Below the pieces are notes generated by a model that was given only the letters and a program-made list of their open reading frames with translations, searched no databases and was not told where the DNA came from. From JAJRZL01 sp964557855 (GTDB lineage: Bacteria > Zixibacteria > MSB-5A5 > GN15 > FEB-12): DNA of 64,000 nt. The first letter of the stretch is position 1. The number at the start of each line of letters is the position of its first letter. Both the position numbers and the translations under genes were made by a program. Positions 16,470 to 25,510 of the stretch are shown one piece after another. The DNA lies in the NCBI GenBank assembly GCA_964557855.1, contig CAZLBP010000013.1, positions 1-64,000 on the forward strand. Direction: 5' to 3'.

Positions 16470-17183
16470 ATGACTGACGAACCGGTGGGATGCGCCAAGC
16501 CGACAGGAACGGTAATCGGCGAGAAAGCCGAAAAAAAGAGTAAACATGAAGCGACAGTAGATGAAGGAGAACCGACTATGGTGACGGTACGCGTGGGCGG
16601 CAAGGCGCCCGATTTCGAGGCGCCGGCTTATCACAGAGGCAAGTTTATCAATGTCAAGCTGTCGGACTACGCCGGCAAGTGGGTCTTGCTCTGTTTCTAT
16701 CCGGGTGATTTCACGTTCGTTTGACCGACGGAATTGTCGGCGGTCGCCGGCAGAAATGACGAGTTGAAGAAGCTCGGTGTGGAAGTTCTTTCGGTTTCGA
16801 CGGACAGCACGTTTGTGCACAAGATCTGGGAAGAAGAGGAACTGTCGAAAATGACCAAGGACGGCATTCCCTGGCCGATGGTTGATGACGGCGGCGGAAA
16901 TCTCGGGCGGGTTTACGGCGTCTATGATGAGGGTAACGGTGTGAATATCCGCGGTCGTTTTCTGATTGACCCGGACGGGGTCGTTCAGGCCATGGAGGTC
17001 ATGACACCTCCGGTGGGGCGGAAGATCGAGGAGATGATCCGTCAGGTGCACGCCTTCCAGCATGTGCGAAAGACAAAAGGCGCTGAGGCTTGTCCGGCCG
17101 GATGGGAGCCGGGTGATCCGACTTTGAAACCGGGTCCGGATTTGGTGGGCAAGGTCTGGAAGGTCTGGCAGCCGAAGGCGTAA
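16470..17183 (+). CDS. Selenocysteine-containing peroxiredoxin (AhpC/Prx1 type), UGA-encoded Sec
   Basis: The frame 16470-17183 is open except for TGA at 16722-16724, which falls at codon 85 exactly where peroxiredoxins carry the peroxidatic Cys: FTFV-U-PTEL for FTFVCPTEL. After the TGA the family sequence resumes in the same frame with no decay (VEVLSVSTDS, GIPWPMVDD, RGRFLIDPDG), through the resolving Cys in EACPAGWEPGD. Read through, the product is 237 residues with a 36-residue N-terminal extension before MVTVRVGGKAP. AGGAGG precedes ATG 16470. A SECIS-like hairpin follows the UGA. It reduces hydrogen and organic peroxides and sits beside katG. Sec in place of Cys usually raises reactivity. 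A nonsense mutation is the alternative. Confidence 0.88.
16736..16751 (+). promoter_or_regulatory. SECIS-like hairpin downstream of the Sec UGA
   Basis: GTCGGC-GGTC-GCCGGC forms a 6-bp stem (one G-U) with a GGUC tetraloop that begins 18 nt after the UGA. The E. coli fdhF SECIS, as I remember it, also has a GGUC apical loop, beginning 19 nt after its UGA. Bacterial SECIS elements lie inside the coding region just 3' of the UGA and bind SelB. An alternative hairpin CCGAC/GTCGG (16725-16740) abuts the UGA. Confidence 0.7.
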
Positions 17184-17195
17184 GGCTGTTTGAAG

Positions 17196-17245
17196 CGTTG
17201 ACGCGGCGGCAGGTCACACTTCTGCATCACGGAATCAAGACCTGC
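17196..17245. repeat. Degenerate family C-like palindrome
   Basis: GCGGCAGGTC at about 17205-17214 pairs with GACCTGCCGC at about 17239-17248 across a 24-nt interior that lacks the clear inner stem of the better copies. It lies in the 17184-17555 gap after the selenoperoxiredoxin gene, whose transcript it might also help to end. Confidence 0.5.
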
Positions 17246-17270
17246 CGCAACTTCAGCGGACCGATTCATC

Positions 17271-17342
17271 CTCGCGTAGGGTGCGGCCTTGCGCCGCACG
17301 GACTTACGGGATCGGCGGGGACGAGCCCCGCCTCTACGCGAG
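17271..17342. repeat. Family A cloverleaf palindrome, copy 1
   Basis: Outer stem CTCGCGTAG (17271-17279) with CTACGCGAG (17334-17342). It encloses two perfect 7-bp hairpins, GTGCGGC-cttgc-GCCGCAC (17281-17299) and GGCGGGG-acgag-CCCCGCC (17314-17332). The same element recurs at 25388-25457 and 31354-31423. Copies 1 and 3 also share flanking sequence downstream (GACC ... GACAGCCCC). Nothing else is recognisable in the 17184-17555 gap. Confidence 0.85.
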
Positions 17343-17555
17343 GCAAAAGTTGACCAAATACCATGTTTTGGGACAGCCCCTTGCAGTGGGGTCCCTTCGC
17401 TATGAGTTGCTCCGCATCGTACAATTGTGTCGCGTTTTCGTCTGCAATCGTATAAGTCATCCTGAACGGAGTCGAAGGGCGAAGAAAGACGACCGTTCGA
17501 TAGGCGGGTAACTGTTTCGAGGATTTGTGAATAATTCGGGCCATTATTCTGCCGT

Positions 17556-17993
17556 CTAACTGATCTTACCAAGCTCTTCCCTCAAATTGTCCGGCAGGGC
17601 CACAGGCCGGTTCGTTTTTTTGTCGACCGCAACGTGCGCCGTATGCACGGTAGCGACCGGCTGCCCGTCCCGATTGACGAATAGATATTTCAGCGTGAAA
17701 GACGTCTTACCGATTTTGGCGCCGCACACCGTGATTTCAAACTGTTCCCCCAATACGAGCGACCTATGGTAGTCGGCGTCGGTATGCACTATCAGCACCA
17801 AAAAGGGAGAGTCCTCTATCATGCTCCTGAAGTCGTACCCGATCGACGTCATGAACTGTTCATATGCGTCATGAGCGATCTTCAGGTAGTTGCCAAAGAA
17901 CAGGATACCAGCCGCATCCGTTTCATGCAGCCTGACAGTTGTCGTATATTGATACATATTCGCTTTTCCACCTGGAACTTCTTTGCGTGCCAT
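17556..17993 (-). CDS. Hotdog-fold acyl-CoA thioesterase (4HBT)
   Basis: 145 residues from ATG 17993, or 133 from ATG 17957 (MYQYTTTVRL), which has AGGTGG upstream. The catalytic motif HETDAAGILFFGNYL carries the active Asp of the YbgC/4HBT family, and DADYHRSLVLGE and VNRDGQPVATVHTAHVAVD follow. It hydrolyses an acyl- or aroyl-CoA. Sequence style is near 1,4-dihydroxy-2-naphthoyl-CoA hydrolases, and menaquinone genes lie 44 kb away, so a role in that pathway is possible but unproven. Transcribed divergently from pepF. Confidence 0.8.
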   Translation of the reverse strand: MARKEVPGGKANMYQYTTTVRLHETDAAGILFFGNYLKIAHDAYEQFMTSIGYDFRSMIEDSPFLVLIVHTDADYHRSLVLGEQFEITVCGAKIGKTSFTLKYLFVNRDGQPVATVHTAHVAVDKKTNRPVALPDNLREELGKIS

Positions 17994-18068
17994 TCGTCCA
18001 AATATACGTATATTATGCCTTTATGTCTATTCAAAGACCACATAGCAGAAAACCAGAACTAACTCCAT

Positions 18069-19967
18069 ATGAGGTATTGCATGTCATCAACAGGTAATCG
18101 CAGCATCGTCACTCTCCTGCCGGTCTTGCTACTCACAGCTCTGCTCGTCGCCAACGCATTCGGGGCTATGAAGACAATTCCACAAAGGTCTGATATCGAA
18201 GATCAGTACACATGGAAAGTGGAAGATATCTATCCCAGTGACCAGGCCTGGGAACAGGAATTCACGGCTCTGGAAGAAAACTACGAGCGCCTGCGCTCAT
18301 ACGAAGGCCGCCTGGGCGAGTCCCCCGCCACGCTGCTGGAATGTCTGAAACTGCGGGACAGTCTCGAGCTAATAGCAGACAATCTGTATGTCTACGCTTA
18401 TCTGAAACTGGACCAGGATAATCGGCTCAGCACCTATCAGGAAATGGGTGATCGCATTTCCGGATTGTGGTCTCGAGTCAGTGAAGCCATGTCATACATT
18501 CGGCCGGAATTGCTGGCTCTCGGCAACGACCGGCTGTTGTCCTCTATGAACTCGACGCCGGAACTTGATCTCTACCGGTTCTATCTGGAAGATCTTATGC
18601 GCCAGAAGGAGCATATCCTGTCGGAGAAAGAAGAATCGATACTGGCGCTGGCCGGTCCGGTCGCCTCGGCTCCGGGCAAGATCTTTAACATGATAAACGA
18701 TGCTGATATCTCTTACGGCAGTATCATAGATGAAAACGGTGACGAAATCGAACTCACCAAAGAGCGATACTACAAGATTCTGGAATCCAAAGATCGCCGC
18801 GTGCGCCGCGAGGCCAACGAGGCGTACAACCGCGCATACATGAACTACCTCAATTCCCTGGCCGCCACCCTGTCCGGCTCGGTGAAGAAGGACTACTTCT
18901 ATATGCAGGCGCGCGGCTATGAGACATGTCTCGACATGGCGCTCGACGATGACAATATCCCGCCCTCGGTCTTTCACAATCTGATCGACGCCGTGAATGA
19001 CAACCTGGAACCGCTCCACAAGTGGACCGCCATGCGGAAGAAGATGCTCGGCTACGATACGCTGCATACGTACGATCTGTCCGTACCGCTGTTAACGGAA
19101 ACGCGCCTCGAGTATCCGTACGACAAGGCGCAGAAGATGATTCTGGAGGGCCTGACTCCGATCGGGGAAACCTACGTCACGGACCTGGAGCAGGCGTTCC
19201 ACTCGCGGTGGATCGACGTCTACGAAACGGAAGGCAAAGGTTCGGGAGCCTATCAGTGGGGTACGTACAGCTCGCACCCATACCTGCTGATGAATTATAA
19301 CGGCACGCTGGACGCCGTTTTCACGCTGGCTCATGAGCTGGGACACGCCATGCACAGCTTCTACACCAATCGCCGAGAACCGTACGTGTACTCCAATCAC
19401 TCCCTGTTCGTGGCCGAAGTTTCCTCGACCTGCAACGAGGCGGTTTTGATGAAGCACCTGCTGGAAACGACCACCGACAAAGAAGAAAAAATGGCGTTGC
19501 TTAACCATTATATAAAACAGATTGTCGGTACGTTCTACACCCAGGTAATGTTCTCCGAGTTCGAACTGGCCATCCACGAGACGATCGAACAAGGTGGCGC
19601 CCTTTCGGCCGACAACATGAGGCAAATGTACCGGGAGATCTATCAGAAGTACTGGGGACCCGAACTGGTAATCGATTCCATCAATGATCTGGGTTGTATG
19701 CGGATCGGGCACTTCTACCGTCAGTACTACGTCTACCAGTACGCTACCTGCTATGCGGCGGCCCAGATGATGTCCCAGAAGGTCCTGGAAGACCCGGCTT
19801 ATCTGGATACGTACATGCAGTTTCTCTCGACCGGGTCTTCGAAATACCCCGTAGAAATTCTCCAGGACGCCGGGGTGGATATGACCAGTCCGGAGCCGAT
19901 CCAAAGGACGATCCGCCTCTTTGCCGAACTGGTCGACGAGGTTGAAAAGTTGCTGGCAGAGGGGTAG
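18069..19967 (+). CDS. Oligoendopeptidase F-type M3 metallopeptidase, exported
   Basis: 632 residues. The zinc site is in TLAHELGHAMHSFYT (HELGH about 422-426) with the third ligand in VAEVSSTCNEA. PepF-type flanking sequences WKVEDIYP, YASHPY-like YSSHPYLLMNYNG and MFSEFELAIHE fit the family. Unlike the usual cytosolic PepF, it opens with a hydrophobic segment (IVTLLPVLLLTALLVANAFG), so it is probably exported or membrane-anchored and digests peptides in the periplasm. The start could be ATG 18069 or 18081; neither has a clear ribosome site. A strong terminator follows. Confidence 0.9.
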   Translation: MRYCMSSTGNRSIVTLLPVLLLTALLVANAFGAMKTIPQRSDIEDQYTWKVEDIYPSDQAWEQEFTALEENYERLRSYEGRLGESPATLLECLKLRDSLELIADNLYVYAYLKLDQDNRLSTYQEMGDRISGLWSRVSEAMSYIRPELLALGNDRLLSSMNSTPELDLYRFYLEDLMRQKEHILSEKEESILALAGPVASAPGKIFNMINDADISYGSIIDENGDEIELTKERYYKILESKDRRVRREANEAYNRAYMNYLNSLAATLSGSVKKDYFYMQARGYETCLDMALDDDNIPPSVFHNLIDAVNDNLEPLHKWTAMRKKMLGYDTLHTYDLSVPLLTETRLEYPYDKAQKMILEGLTPIGETYVTDLEQAFHSRWIDVYETEGKGSGAYQWGTYSSHPYLLMNYNGTLDAVFTLAHELGHAMHSFYTNRREPYVYSNHSLFVAEVSSTCNEAVLMKHLLETTTDKEEKMALLNHYIKQIVGTFYTQVMFSEFELAIHETIEQGGALSADNMRQMYREIYQKYWGPELVIDSINDLGCMRIGHFYRQYYVYQYATCYAAAQMMSQKVLEDPAYLDTYMQFLSTGSSKYPVEILQDAGVDMTSPEPIQRTIRLFAELVDEVEKLLAEG

Positions 19968-20007
19968 CCAAGACGCCAGATCGCGCTTCCGCATCCGCAA
20001 GATGACC

Positions 20008-20040
20008 AAACCGCCGGGATCTTCACCCGGCGGTTTTGTT
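20008..20040 (+). terminator. Intrinsic terminator after the pepF-type gene
   Basis: ACCGCCGGG (20010-20018) pairs with CCCGGCGGT (20026-20034) across a 7-nt loop, followed by TTTGTTTT. A classical rho-independent terminator 40 nt past the stop at 19967. A-rich sequence before the stem (20007-20010) may let it work weakly on the other strand. Confidence 0.9.
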
Positions 20041-20156
20041 TTCCCGATCACGATTACTTGCACCGGGCGAGTTTTGGACCTATTGTATAGATGTTATCGA
20101 AACAGTGTTTTCTTCTGAATTGGACCGGGCAGATTGAATTCGGAGAATGTTGCCCT

Positions 20157-22316
20157 ATGAAAATAGCCATCGTTTACAACCGTGACAGCAGGCGCGTTAT
20201 CAACCTGTTCGGCGTGCCCAACCAGGAGCGGATCGGTCTCAAGACCATCAATCGCATCGGCGCCGGGCTCAAGAAGGGCGGTCATCAGGTAAAATTGGTC
20301 GAGGGCGATAAGGACCTCGTCAATCAACTCGAGGATTACATGCCGCGCGTCCTGAAAGGGGAACTGCCGGGGATGGTGTTCAACATTTCTTACGGCATTC
20401 AAGGGGAGGCCCGCTACACGCATGTTCCCAGCATTCTGGAGATGGTCGGCGTACCGTATGTCGGTTCCGGCCCGCTGGCGCATTCGCTGGCGCTGGACAA
20501 AGTCGTGGCCAAGATGATTTTCAAACAGCACCAGATACCGACACCGGATTTCGCCGTCATGGAACACCCGGATTCGCCCCTGCCGGACATACCCTATCCC
20601 ATGATCGTCAAGCCCAAGAACGAGGCCGTCTCTTTCGGCATCCGCATCGTGAATGACGAAGCCGAACTTCGGGAGGGGGCCGCCTTGATTTTCGAACGCT
20701 TCAGGCAACCGGTGCTGGTCGAACAATACATTGCGGGTCGGGAGATAAACGTCGGCCTGCTCGGCAACAATCCACCGGAAACGCTGCCTCCGGTGGAGTT
20801 GAAATTCGGGAGCACCGGGGAAGCCATTTACACGTACGAAGACAAGACCCGTACCTCCGGACGCGAGATTACCTGGGACTGCCCCGCCAAACTGCCGGAT
20901 GAAATTCGGATCAAAGCCGAGGATATCGCCCGTCGCGCTTTCAGCTCGCTGGGATGTTTCGATTGCGCGCGGGTCGACATGCGGCTCAACTCTCAAGGCC
21001 ACCTGTATGTGCTTGAGGTCAACAGCCTGCCCAGCCTGGGCGAACACGGCTCATATACCATCGCAGCGGCTTATGCCGGATTGGACTTTAACGAATTGGT
21101 CTGTCGCCTGGTCGACGTCGCCTCGGCGCGCTACTTCGGCACACCCGCGCCGCCGGAGATACTCAAGAGCACCAGGGACATCGGCCACCAGATTTTCTCG
21201 TACCTGGTGCCACGTCGAGATCGCATTGAGAAACGAGTCGAAACCTGGGTCCATCGCTACAGCCGAACGTCGGACCCGGCCGGTTTACAGGACGTGCAAA
21301 ACCTCATAATAAAGTTCTGTGATGAAATGGGACTGACTCTTCACGAAGATCTGACGGATAACCGCAACGTGTGGACGTGGCAAACGAAGGCCGGGCTCGA
21401 GAACGGTGTACTGCTGATCGGACATATGGATGTGCCTCTGAAACACGACGCTCCTGCCGAGGCTTTTCGTCGCACTCCAGAATGGTTGTACGGGGAAGGG
21501 ATCGGCACGACGCGAGCTCCCCTCGTATGCCTGCAGTTCGCGCTGCGGGCGCTGCGCAGTCTGCGCAAGCTGCGTCGTATTCCTTTGGGAGTCTTGTTCT
21601 ACAATGATGAAGGCGCCTTCTGCCGGCACAGCGCCAGGCTCATCCGGCAAGCCGCGTCACTGGCCGGCCACGTGCTTGTTCTTCGACCGGGTAATCTCGA
21701 TAATTCTGTCGTCACCCAACGACGCGGCTGGCGCATGTACCGCCTCACCGTCAACGGGACTCCCCGCCGGTTGGGCAAACTGTACCGCAAACGGGACGTG
21801 CTGCGGTGGACCTGCGCCTGCCTCGACGAGTTCACCCGACTCACGTCAAAGGAAGAACGGGTGGCGGTCGCGACCGGAGAAATCAGATCCGAGGCCTACC
21901 CGCAGTTGCTGCCCCATCGCCTGACAGCCACCGTCCTATTGAGTTATCTCGATTCCGCCAAAGCCGATTCTATTGAAAGAACCATGTATGAGATAATCAA
22001 GACGAAGGATTACCAATCCAATCTGGAGTTGATGGTCGATCGTCCGCCGATGAAGAAGAACCAGCGCTCGGACAAACTGTATCGGCGTTTACGGGAGGTC
22101 GCCGATAAATGGGAGATCCCGCTGGAACGTGAGTCGTTATTGTATCCGTCGGTCTCCGGTCTGGCGCCGGCTTCCAAACCCGTCCTGTGCGGCATGGGAC
22201 CGGTGGCGCGCGACATCGACACACCGCAGGAAGCCGTGTTGCGCCTGAGCCTTATGCAGCGCACCCTGCTGCTGGCTCAGTATCTGGCGACGCAGGTAAA
22301 GGGCAACAAAAAGTGA
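20157..22316 (+). CDS. ATP-grasp (D-Ala-D-Ala ligase-like) fused to an M20 peptidase-like domain
   Basis: 719 residues from ATG 20157 (GGAGAAT upstream; the 66 nt before it are not family-like). Residues 1-320 are a Ddl-type ATP-grasp ligase: VFNISYGIQGEARYTHVPSI, SLALDKVVAKMIF, PMIVKPKNEAVSFGI, and metal ligands in YVLEVNSLPSL. Residues 360-715 resemble M20 peptidases (VLLIGHMDVPL, LFYNDEGAFC). The M20 core is altered: DEE reads DEG and the usual GTKG-like loop is GTTR, so peptidase activity is doubtful. First gene of a four-gene operon; the next starts inside its stop codon (GTGA). Possibly makes and trims a small peptide. Confidence 0.78.
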   Translation: MKIAIVYNRDSRRVINLFGVPNQERIGLKTINRIGAGLKKGGHQVKLVEGDKDLVNQLEDYMPRVLKGELPGMVFNISYGIQGEARYTHVPSILEMVGVPYVGSGPLAHSLALDKVVAKMIFKQHQIPTPDFAVMEHPDSPLPDIPYPMIVKPKNEAVSFGIRIVNDEAELREGAALIFERFRQPVLVEQYIAGREINVGLLGNNPPETLPPVELKFGSTGEAIYTYEDKTRTSGREITWDCPAKLPDEIRIKAEDIARRAFSSLGCFDCARVDMRLNSQGHLYVLEVNSLPSLGEHGSYTIAAAYAGLDFNELVCRLVDVASARYFGTPAPPEILKSTRDIGHQIFSYLVPRRDRIEKRVETWVHRYSRTSDPAGLQDVQNLIIKFCDEMGLTLHEDLTDNRNVWTWQTKAGLENGVLLIGHMDVPLKHDAPAEAFRRTPEWLYGEGIGTTRAPLVCLQFALRALRSLRKLRRIPLGVLFYNDEGAFCRHSARLIRQAASLAGHVLVLRPGNLDNSVVTQRRGWRMYRLTVNGTPRRLGKLYRKRDVLRWTCACLDEFTRLTSKEERVAVATGEIRSEAYPQLLPHRLTATVLLSYLDSAKADSIERTMYEIIKTKDYQSNLELMVDRPPMKKNQRSDKLYRRLREVADKWEIPLERESLLYPSVSGLAPASKPVLCGMGPVARDIDTPQEAVLRLSLMQRTLLLAQYLATQVKGNKK

Positions 22317-23914
22317 AGCCGAACGTAGACATGTCGGACGATATCGAACTCTTCGATTTGACCTCACCGCGCATCGGTCGCCCGCAGAAGTATTCCCTAT
22401 CGAAGTACGGCATGGTTTCGACGCAACACTACGAGGCGACGGAAGCCGGCGTACGGATGCTGGCTGAGAACGGCAACGCTGTCGATGCAGCCGTGGCGGC
22501 GGCGCTCGCCTTGTGCGTCTGTGAACCGGCGGCCTGCGGTCTCGGCGGTCAGACCTTTCTGGTTATTCACCTGGCGAAAACGCGCAAGACCCTGGTTCTC
22601 GACGGTTCCTCTTTCGCACCGCATCGAGTCATTCCCGGCAGCCTCAGGAAACCGGATATCCGCAGAGGCTACAAAGCCGCCACCGTCCCGACCACTCCCC
22701 GGGTGCTGGCTTACGCCCTCGAACGATACGGGTCTCTATCCTGGCAAGGAGTTCTGGACCCGGCCGTCAAACTGGCCGAGGACGGCTTTCCGGTAACGGC
22801 CTTGTTCAATGCGCTTTGTAAACGCGAGCTGAAACATCTGCGACGTTATTCAGGCGGGCAGTTCATGCTGGACCATCGCTTGAAGTCATACCGGGTCGGC
22901 CATCGCCTGAAGCAGCCGGTGCTGGCACACACCCTGAAGCGACTGGCGCGGAAGGGAGTGGACGATTTCTATTCAGGCAAAATTGCCCGCATTATCCATC
23001 ACGATATGATCCGGAACGGCGGGTTGATTCGTCGCGATGATCTCGCGCAAGTCCATCCCCCCATCGAACGACGGCCGGTGGCCGCCTGGTGGGCAGGCAA
23101 GCGCGTCATGACCATGCCGCCGCCCGGCGCCGGGCGGACCCTGCTTGAAATGCTCAATATCGTGAGCCACTTTCCCAAAAAACTGCTGCGGCTGAACAGC
23201 CCCGTTTCGGTCCTCCACGTCGCCAGAGCCATGAGACAGGCCTACCGGGATCGCCGTGACCGGCCGTATGACCCCAATTTCTACGCCCAGGTCTCCGATC
23301 GGAGAATGTTGAGTCCGGAATACACGAAGCGAGTGTCCAAACGCATCCGGACCGCCGGCGACACTACCCATGTATCGGTCATGGATCGGTTCGGCAACGC
23401 GGTGGCCTTGACCCAATCCATCGAACGCGTATTCGGCTCCTGCTGTGCTTCGGAAGAACTCGGTTTCCTGTACAACAACTACTTGATGGCGTACGAACAC
23501 GATGATATTTCCCACCCCTATTATCTCCGACCCGCCGCCGTACCGTGGGCGAGCGTCGTACCCACCATCGTCTTCCACGGCCGCCGTCCCTGGCTGGTGA
23601 TCGGCTCCCCCGGCAGCGAGCGCATTACCGCCTCGATACTGCAGGTCATGCTGCGACTTCTCAAACAGCCGCCGTTGGAAGCAGTGGATGCCCCCCGCTT
23701 TTACTGCAACATCAAAGGCAAAGTATCGCTCGAGGCCTCGCGTATGAGAAGCGATATTCCGGAGTTTCTCGAGCAGAACGGACTCACGATCGATGTCCGC
23801 GACCCCTATTCGTTTTACCTGGGCTGTGTTCAGTTGGTGATCCATGAGGGTGATGAATTTATCGGCGTAGCTGATCCGCGACGAGACGGCGGCGCCGGAG
23901 GGCCCCGCCTGTGA
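22313..23914 (+). CDS. Gamma-glutamyltransferase family protein
   Basis: 533 residues from GTG 22313, which overlaps the upstream stop as GTGA; ATG 22331 is an alternative. The N-terminal part has MVSTQHYEATEAGVRMLAENGNAVDAAVAAALAL and CGLGGQTFLVIH. The autocatalytic Thr that starts the small subunit is in GDTTHVSVMDRFGNAVALTQSI. VIGSPGSERITASILQ fits the oxyanion region. There is no signal peptide, so it is probably cytosolic, unlike classical GGT. It would hydrolyse or transfer gamma-glutamyl groups. The enclosing operon suggests turnover of a gamma-glutamyl or similar peptide. Confidence 0.85.
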   Translation: MKPNVDMSDDIELFDLTSPRIGRPQKYSLSKYGMVSTQHYEATEAGVRMLAENGNAVDAAVAAALALCVCEPAACGLGGQTFLVIHLAKTRKTLVLDGSSFAPHRVIPGSLRKPDIRRGYKAATVPTTPRVLAYALERYGSLSWQGVLDPAVKLAEDGFPVTALFNALCKRELKHLRRYSGGQFMLDHRLKSYRVGHRLKQPVLAHTLKRLARKGVDDFYSGKIARIIHHDMIRNGGLIRRDDLAQVHPPIERRPVAAWWAGKRVMTMPPPGAGRTLLEMLNIVSHFPKKLLRLNSPVSVLHVARAMRQAYRDRRDRPYDPNFYAQVSDRRMLSPEYTKRVSKRIRTAGDTTHVSVMDRFGNAVALTQSIERVFGSCCASEELGFLYNNYLMAYEHDDISHPYYLRPAAVPWASVVPTIVFHGRRPWLVIGSPGSERITASILQVMLRLLKQPPLEAVDAPRFYCNIKGKVSLEASRMRSDIPEFLEQNGLTIDVRDPYSFYLGCVQLVIHEGDEFIGVADPRRDGGAGGPRL

Positions 23915-24603
23915 GCCTGCCGCTGCTAATATCAGTACCTCACGCCGGTCACGACGTGCCCACTGAGATCGCGCATCTTAATCAACTGACACATGAGCAG
24001 ATCGTCGACGACGGCGACGAAGGCGCGGACCGGATTTTCTCCCTGGAGCGTGAGGTGTCTGCGTTCGTCAGCACGCTCATTGCCCGCGCTTTCGTGGATA
24101 TGAACAGAGCCGATAACGACATGCGCGCCGACGGCGTCGTGAAGACGGAGACGATTTACCGGGTTCGCATATACGAGCAGCCGTTGCGGTCGGAGCAGAT
24201 CAACCAGCTGCTCGCTCGCTACTACTATCCATATCATAAGCGACTCACACAGGCGGTCCTGGGTGCGAAACTGGGACTGGACTGCCACACCATGGCGGCA
24301 GTGGCGCCGCCGATCGCTCCCGACGCCGGAACGCTTCGTCCGTCGATCTGCCTGAGCAACGCCGACGGTACCTGCCCGCAAGACTGGTTCCAGCTTATGT
24401 CCGACTGCTTACAGGAAACTTTCAATTGCGGAGTAGCGCAAAACGATCCGTTTAGGGGAGGGTTCATCATCCGTTCCCATGCGCACGAGCTGCCCTGGAT
24501 GCAGGTGGAGATTTCACGGGCGGACTTCATGACGCCGGACCAGAAGCGCGACCGGTTTCTGCAAGCCTTGACTCGATGGTGTAAGAAGGTGTTATTGATC
24601 TGA
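23911..24603 (+). CDS. N-formylglutamate amidohydrolase-like protein
   Basis: 230 residues, start GTG 23911 within GTGA of the previous stop. The family core is present: ISVPHAGHDVP, DDGDEGADRIF, FVDMNRADND, GLDCHTMAAVAPP and EISRADFM. The family removes the formyl group from N-formylglutamate or acts on related amides with a zinc ion; some members process other N-acyl amino acids. Translational coupling to the ATP-grasp and GGT genes suggests all act on one glutamate-containing compound. Confidence 0.82.
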   Translation: MSLPLLISVPHAGHDVPTEIAHLNQLTHEQIVDDGDEGADRIFSLEREVSAFVSTLIARAFVDMNRADNDMRADGVVKTETIYRVRIYEQPLRSEQINQLLARYYYPYHKRLTQAVLGAKLGLDCHTMAAVAPPIAPDAGTLRPSICLSNADGTCPQDWFQLMSDCLQETFNCGVAQNDPFRGGFIIRSHAHELPWMQVEISRADFMTPDQKRDRFLQALTRWCKKVLLI

Positions 24604-25316
24604 TGAGACAGCCGCATTTCAAACTTCAGCCGGGGATGACGCTCGGCCGCAACTACTTTGTTGTCGATTTCCTCGGGGCCGGATGGGAGGGCGAAGTCTA
24701 CAAAGTGGAAGAGCGCCGCAGCGGCATCTGGCGCGCGGCCAAGATATTCTACGAGGGCCACAAACTGACCGATCACAGACTGCAGAGATACACGCGCAAA
24801 CTGTACCGGCTCCGCAACTGCCAGGTGATAACACAATACCATCATCGGGATTATGCCCGAGTCGGACGAGAGGTAGTCGAAATCCTGGTGTCGGATTTCG
24901 CTGAGGGAGAGATGCTGTCGACCTTTCTGAATCAGCTTCCCGGCAAACGGCTGAGTACGTTCGAGGGACTGCACTTACTGCACAGCCTGGCCTCGGGCAT
25001 CGAGCCGATCCATCTGCTCGGCGAGTACCACGGCGACATCCACTCGGACAACATCATGGTCAAACGGCAGGGCCTGGGTTTCAGCGTGTACCTGCTGGAC
25101 TTTTTTGACCTGGGCCGCGCCACCCGTGAGAAAATACAGCACGACGTGTATGATCTGATTGGCCTTTTCCACGAAGTGATCGGGGGCATGGCCGGCTATA
25201 AAAGGGCAGGGGACAACGTCCGGCAGATCGTCATGGGCCGCAAACACAGCCTGATCAGGAAACGGTTCAAGACGGCGGGACAGCTGCGGGTGGCGCTGGA
25301 GAATTTGGAGTGGTGA
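24603..25316 (+). CDS. Protein-kinase-fold protein
   Basis: 237 residues; ATG 24603 overlaps the previous stop (TGATG). It keeps kinase landmarks: a glycine-loop LGAGWEGEVYKV, the lysine in WRAAKIFYEG, catalytic loop HGDIHSDNIM, and LLDFFDLG in place of DFG. The catalytic Asp and Asn are kept, so phosphotransfer is possible, to protein or small molecule. It is short and lacks extra sensory domains. As the last gene of the four-gene operon it may activate the product or control the enzymes. Confidence 0.75.
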   Translation: MRQPHFKLQPGMTLGRNYFVVDFLGAGWEGEVYKVEERRSGIWRAAKIFYEGHKLTDHRLQRYTRKLYRLRNCQVITQYHHRDYARVGREVVEILVSDFAEGEMLSTFLNQLPGKRLSTFEGLHLLHSLASGIEPIHLLGEYHGDIHSDNIMVKRQGLGFSVYLLDFFDLGRATREKIQHDVYDLIGLFHEVIGGMAGYKRAGDNVRQIVMGRKHSLIRKRFKTAGQLRVALENLEW

Positions 25317-25387
25317 TTGTCGGCACGTCAGATTCACCCCCCTCGGAGGCGTTGCTTCTACATCATTGGCGTTGAAACAGATACTAA

Positions 25388-25457
25388 CCGCGTAGGGTGC
25401 GGCCTTGCTCCGCACCAAAATCCCTCACCGGCGGGGGCAAGCCCCGCCTCTACGCGG
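25388..25457. repeat. Family A cloverleaf palindrome, copy 2
   Basis: CCGCGTAG (25388-25395) pairs with CTACGCGG (25450-25457) and encloses GTGCGG/CCGCAC and GGCGGGG/CCCCGCC hairpins. The outer stem differs from copies 1 and 3 with matching changes on both arms. It lies between the convergent kinase-like gene and purL. Confidence 0.85.
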
Positions 25458-25510
25458 AGACAGAATCGAAGCAACTTCTCAGAGCGGGTCGGGCATCACT
25501 ACCCAATACG

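Noticed and set aside
16722..16724. Calling the peroxiredoxin gene a pseudogene because of TGA
   Set aside because: TGA sits exactly at the catalytic Cys codon, no other damage exists, and a SECIS-like hairpin follows.
17271..17342. Cloverleaf palindrome as a tRNA gene
   Set aside because: No anticodon arm, T loop or CCA; the same element recurs three times between genes.
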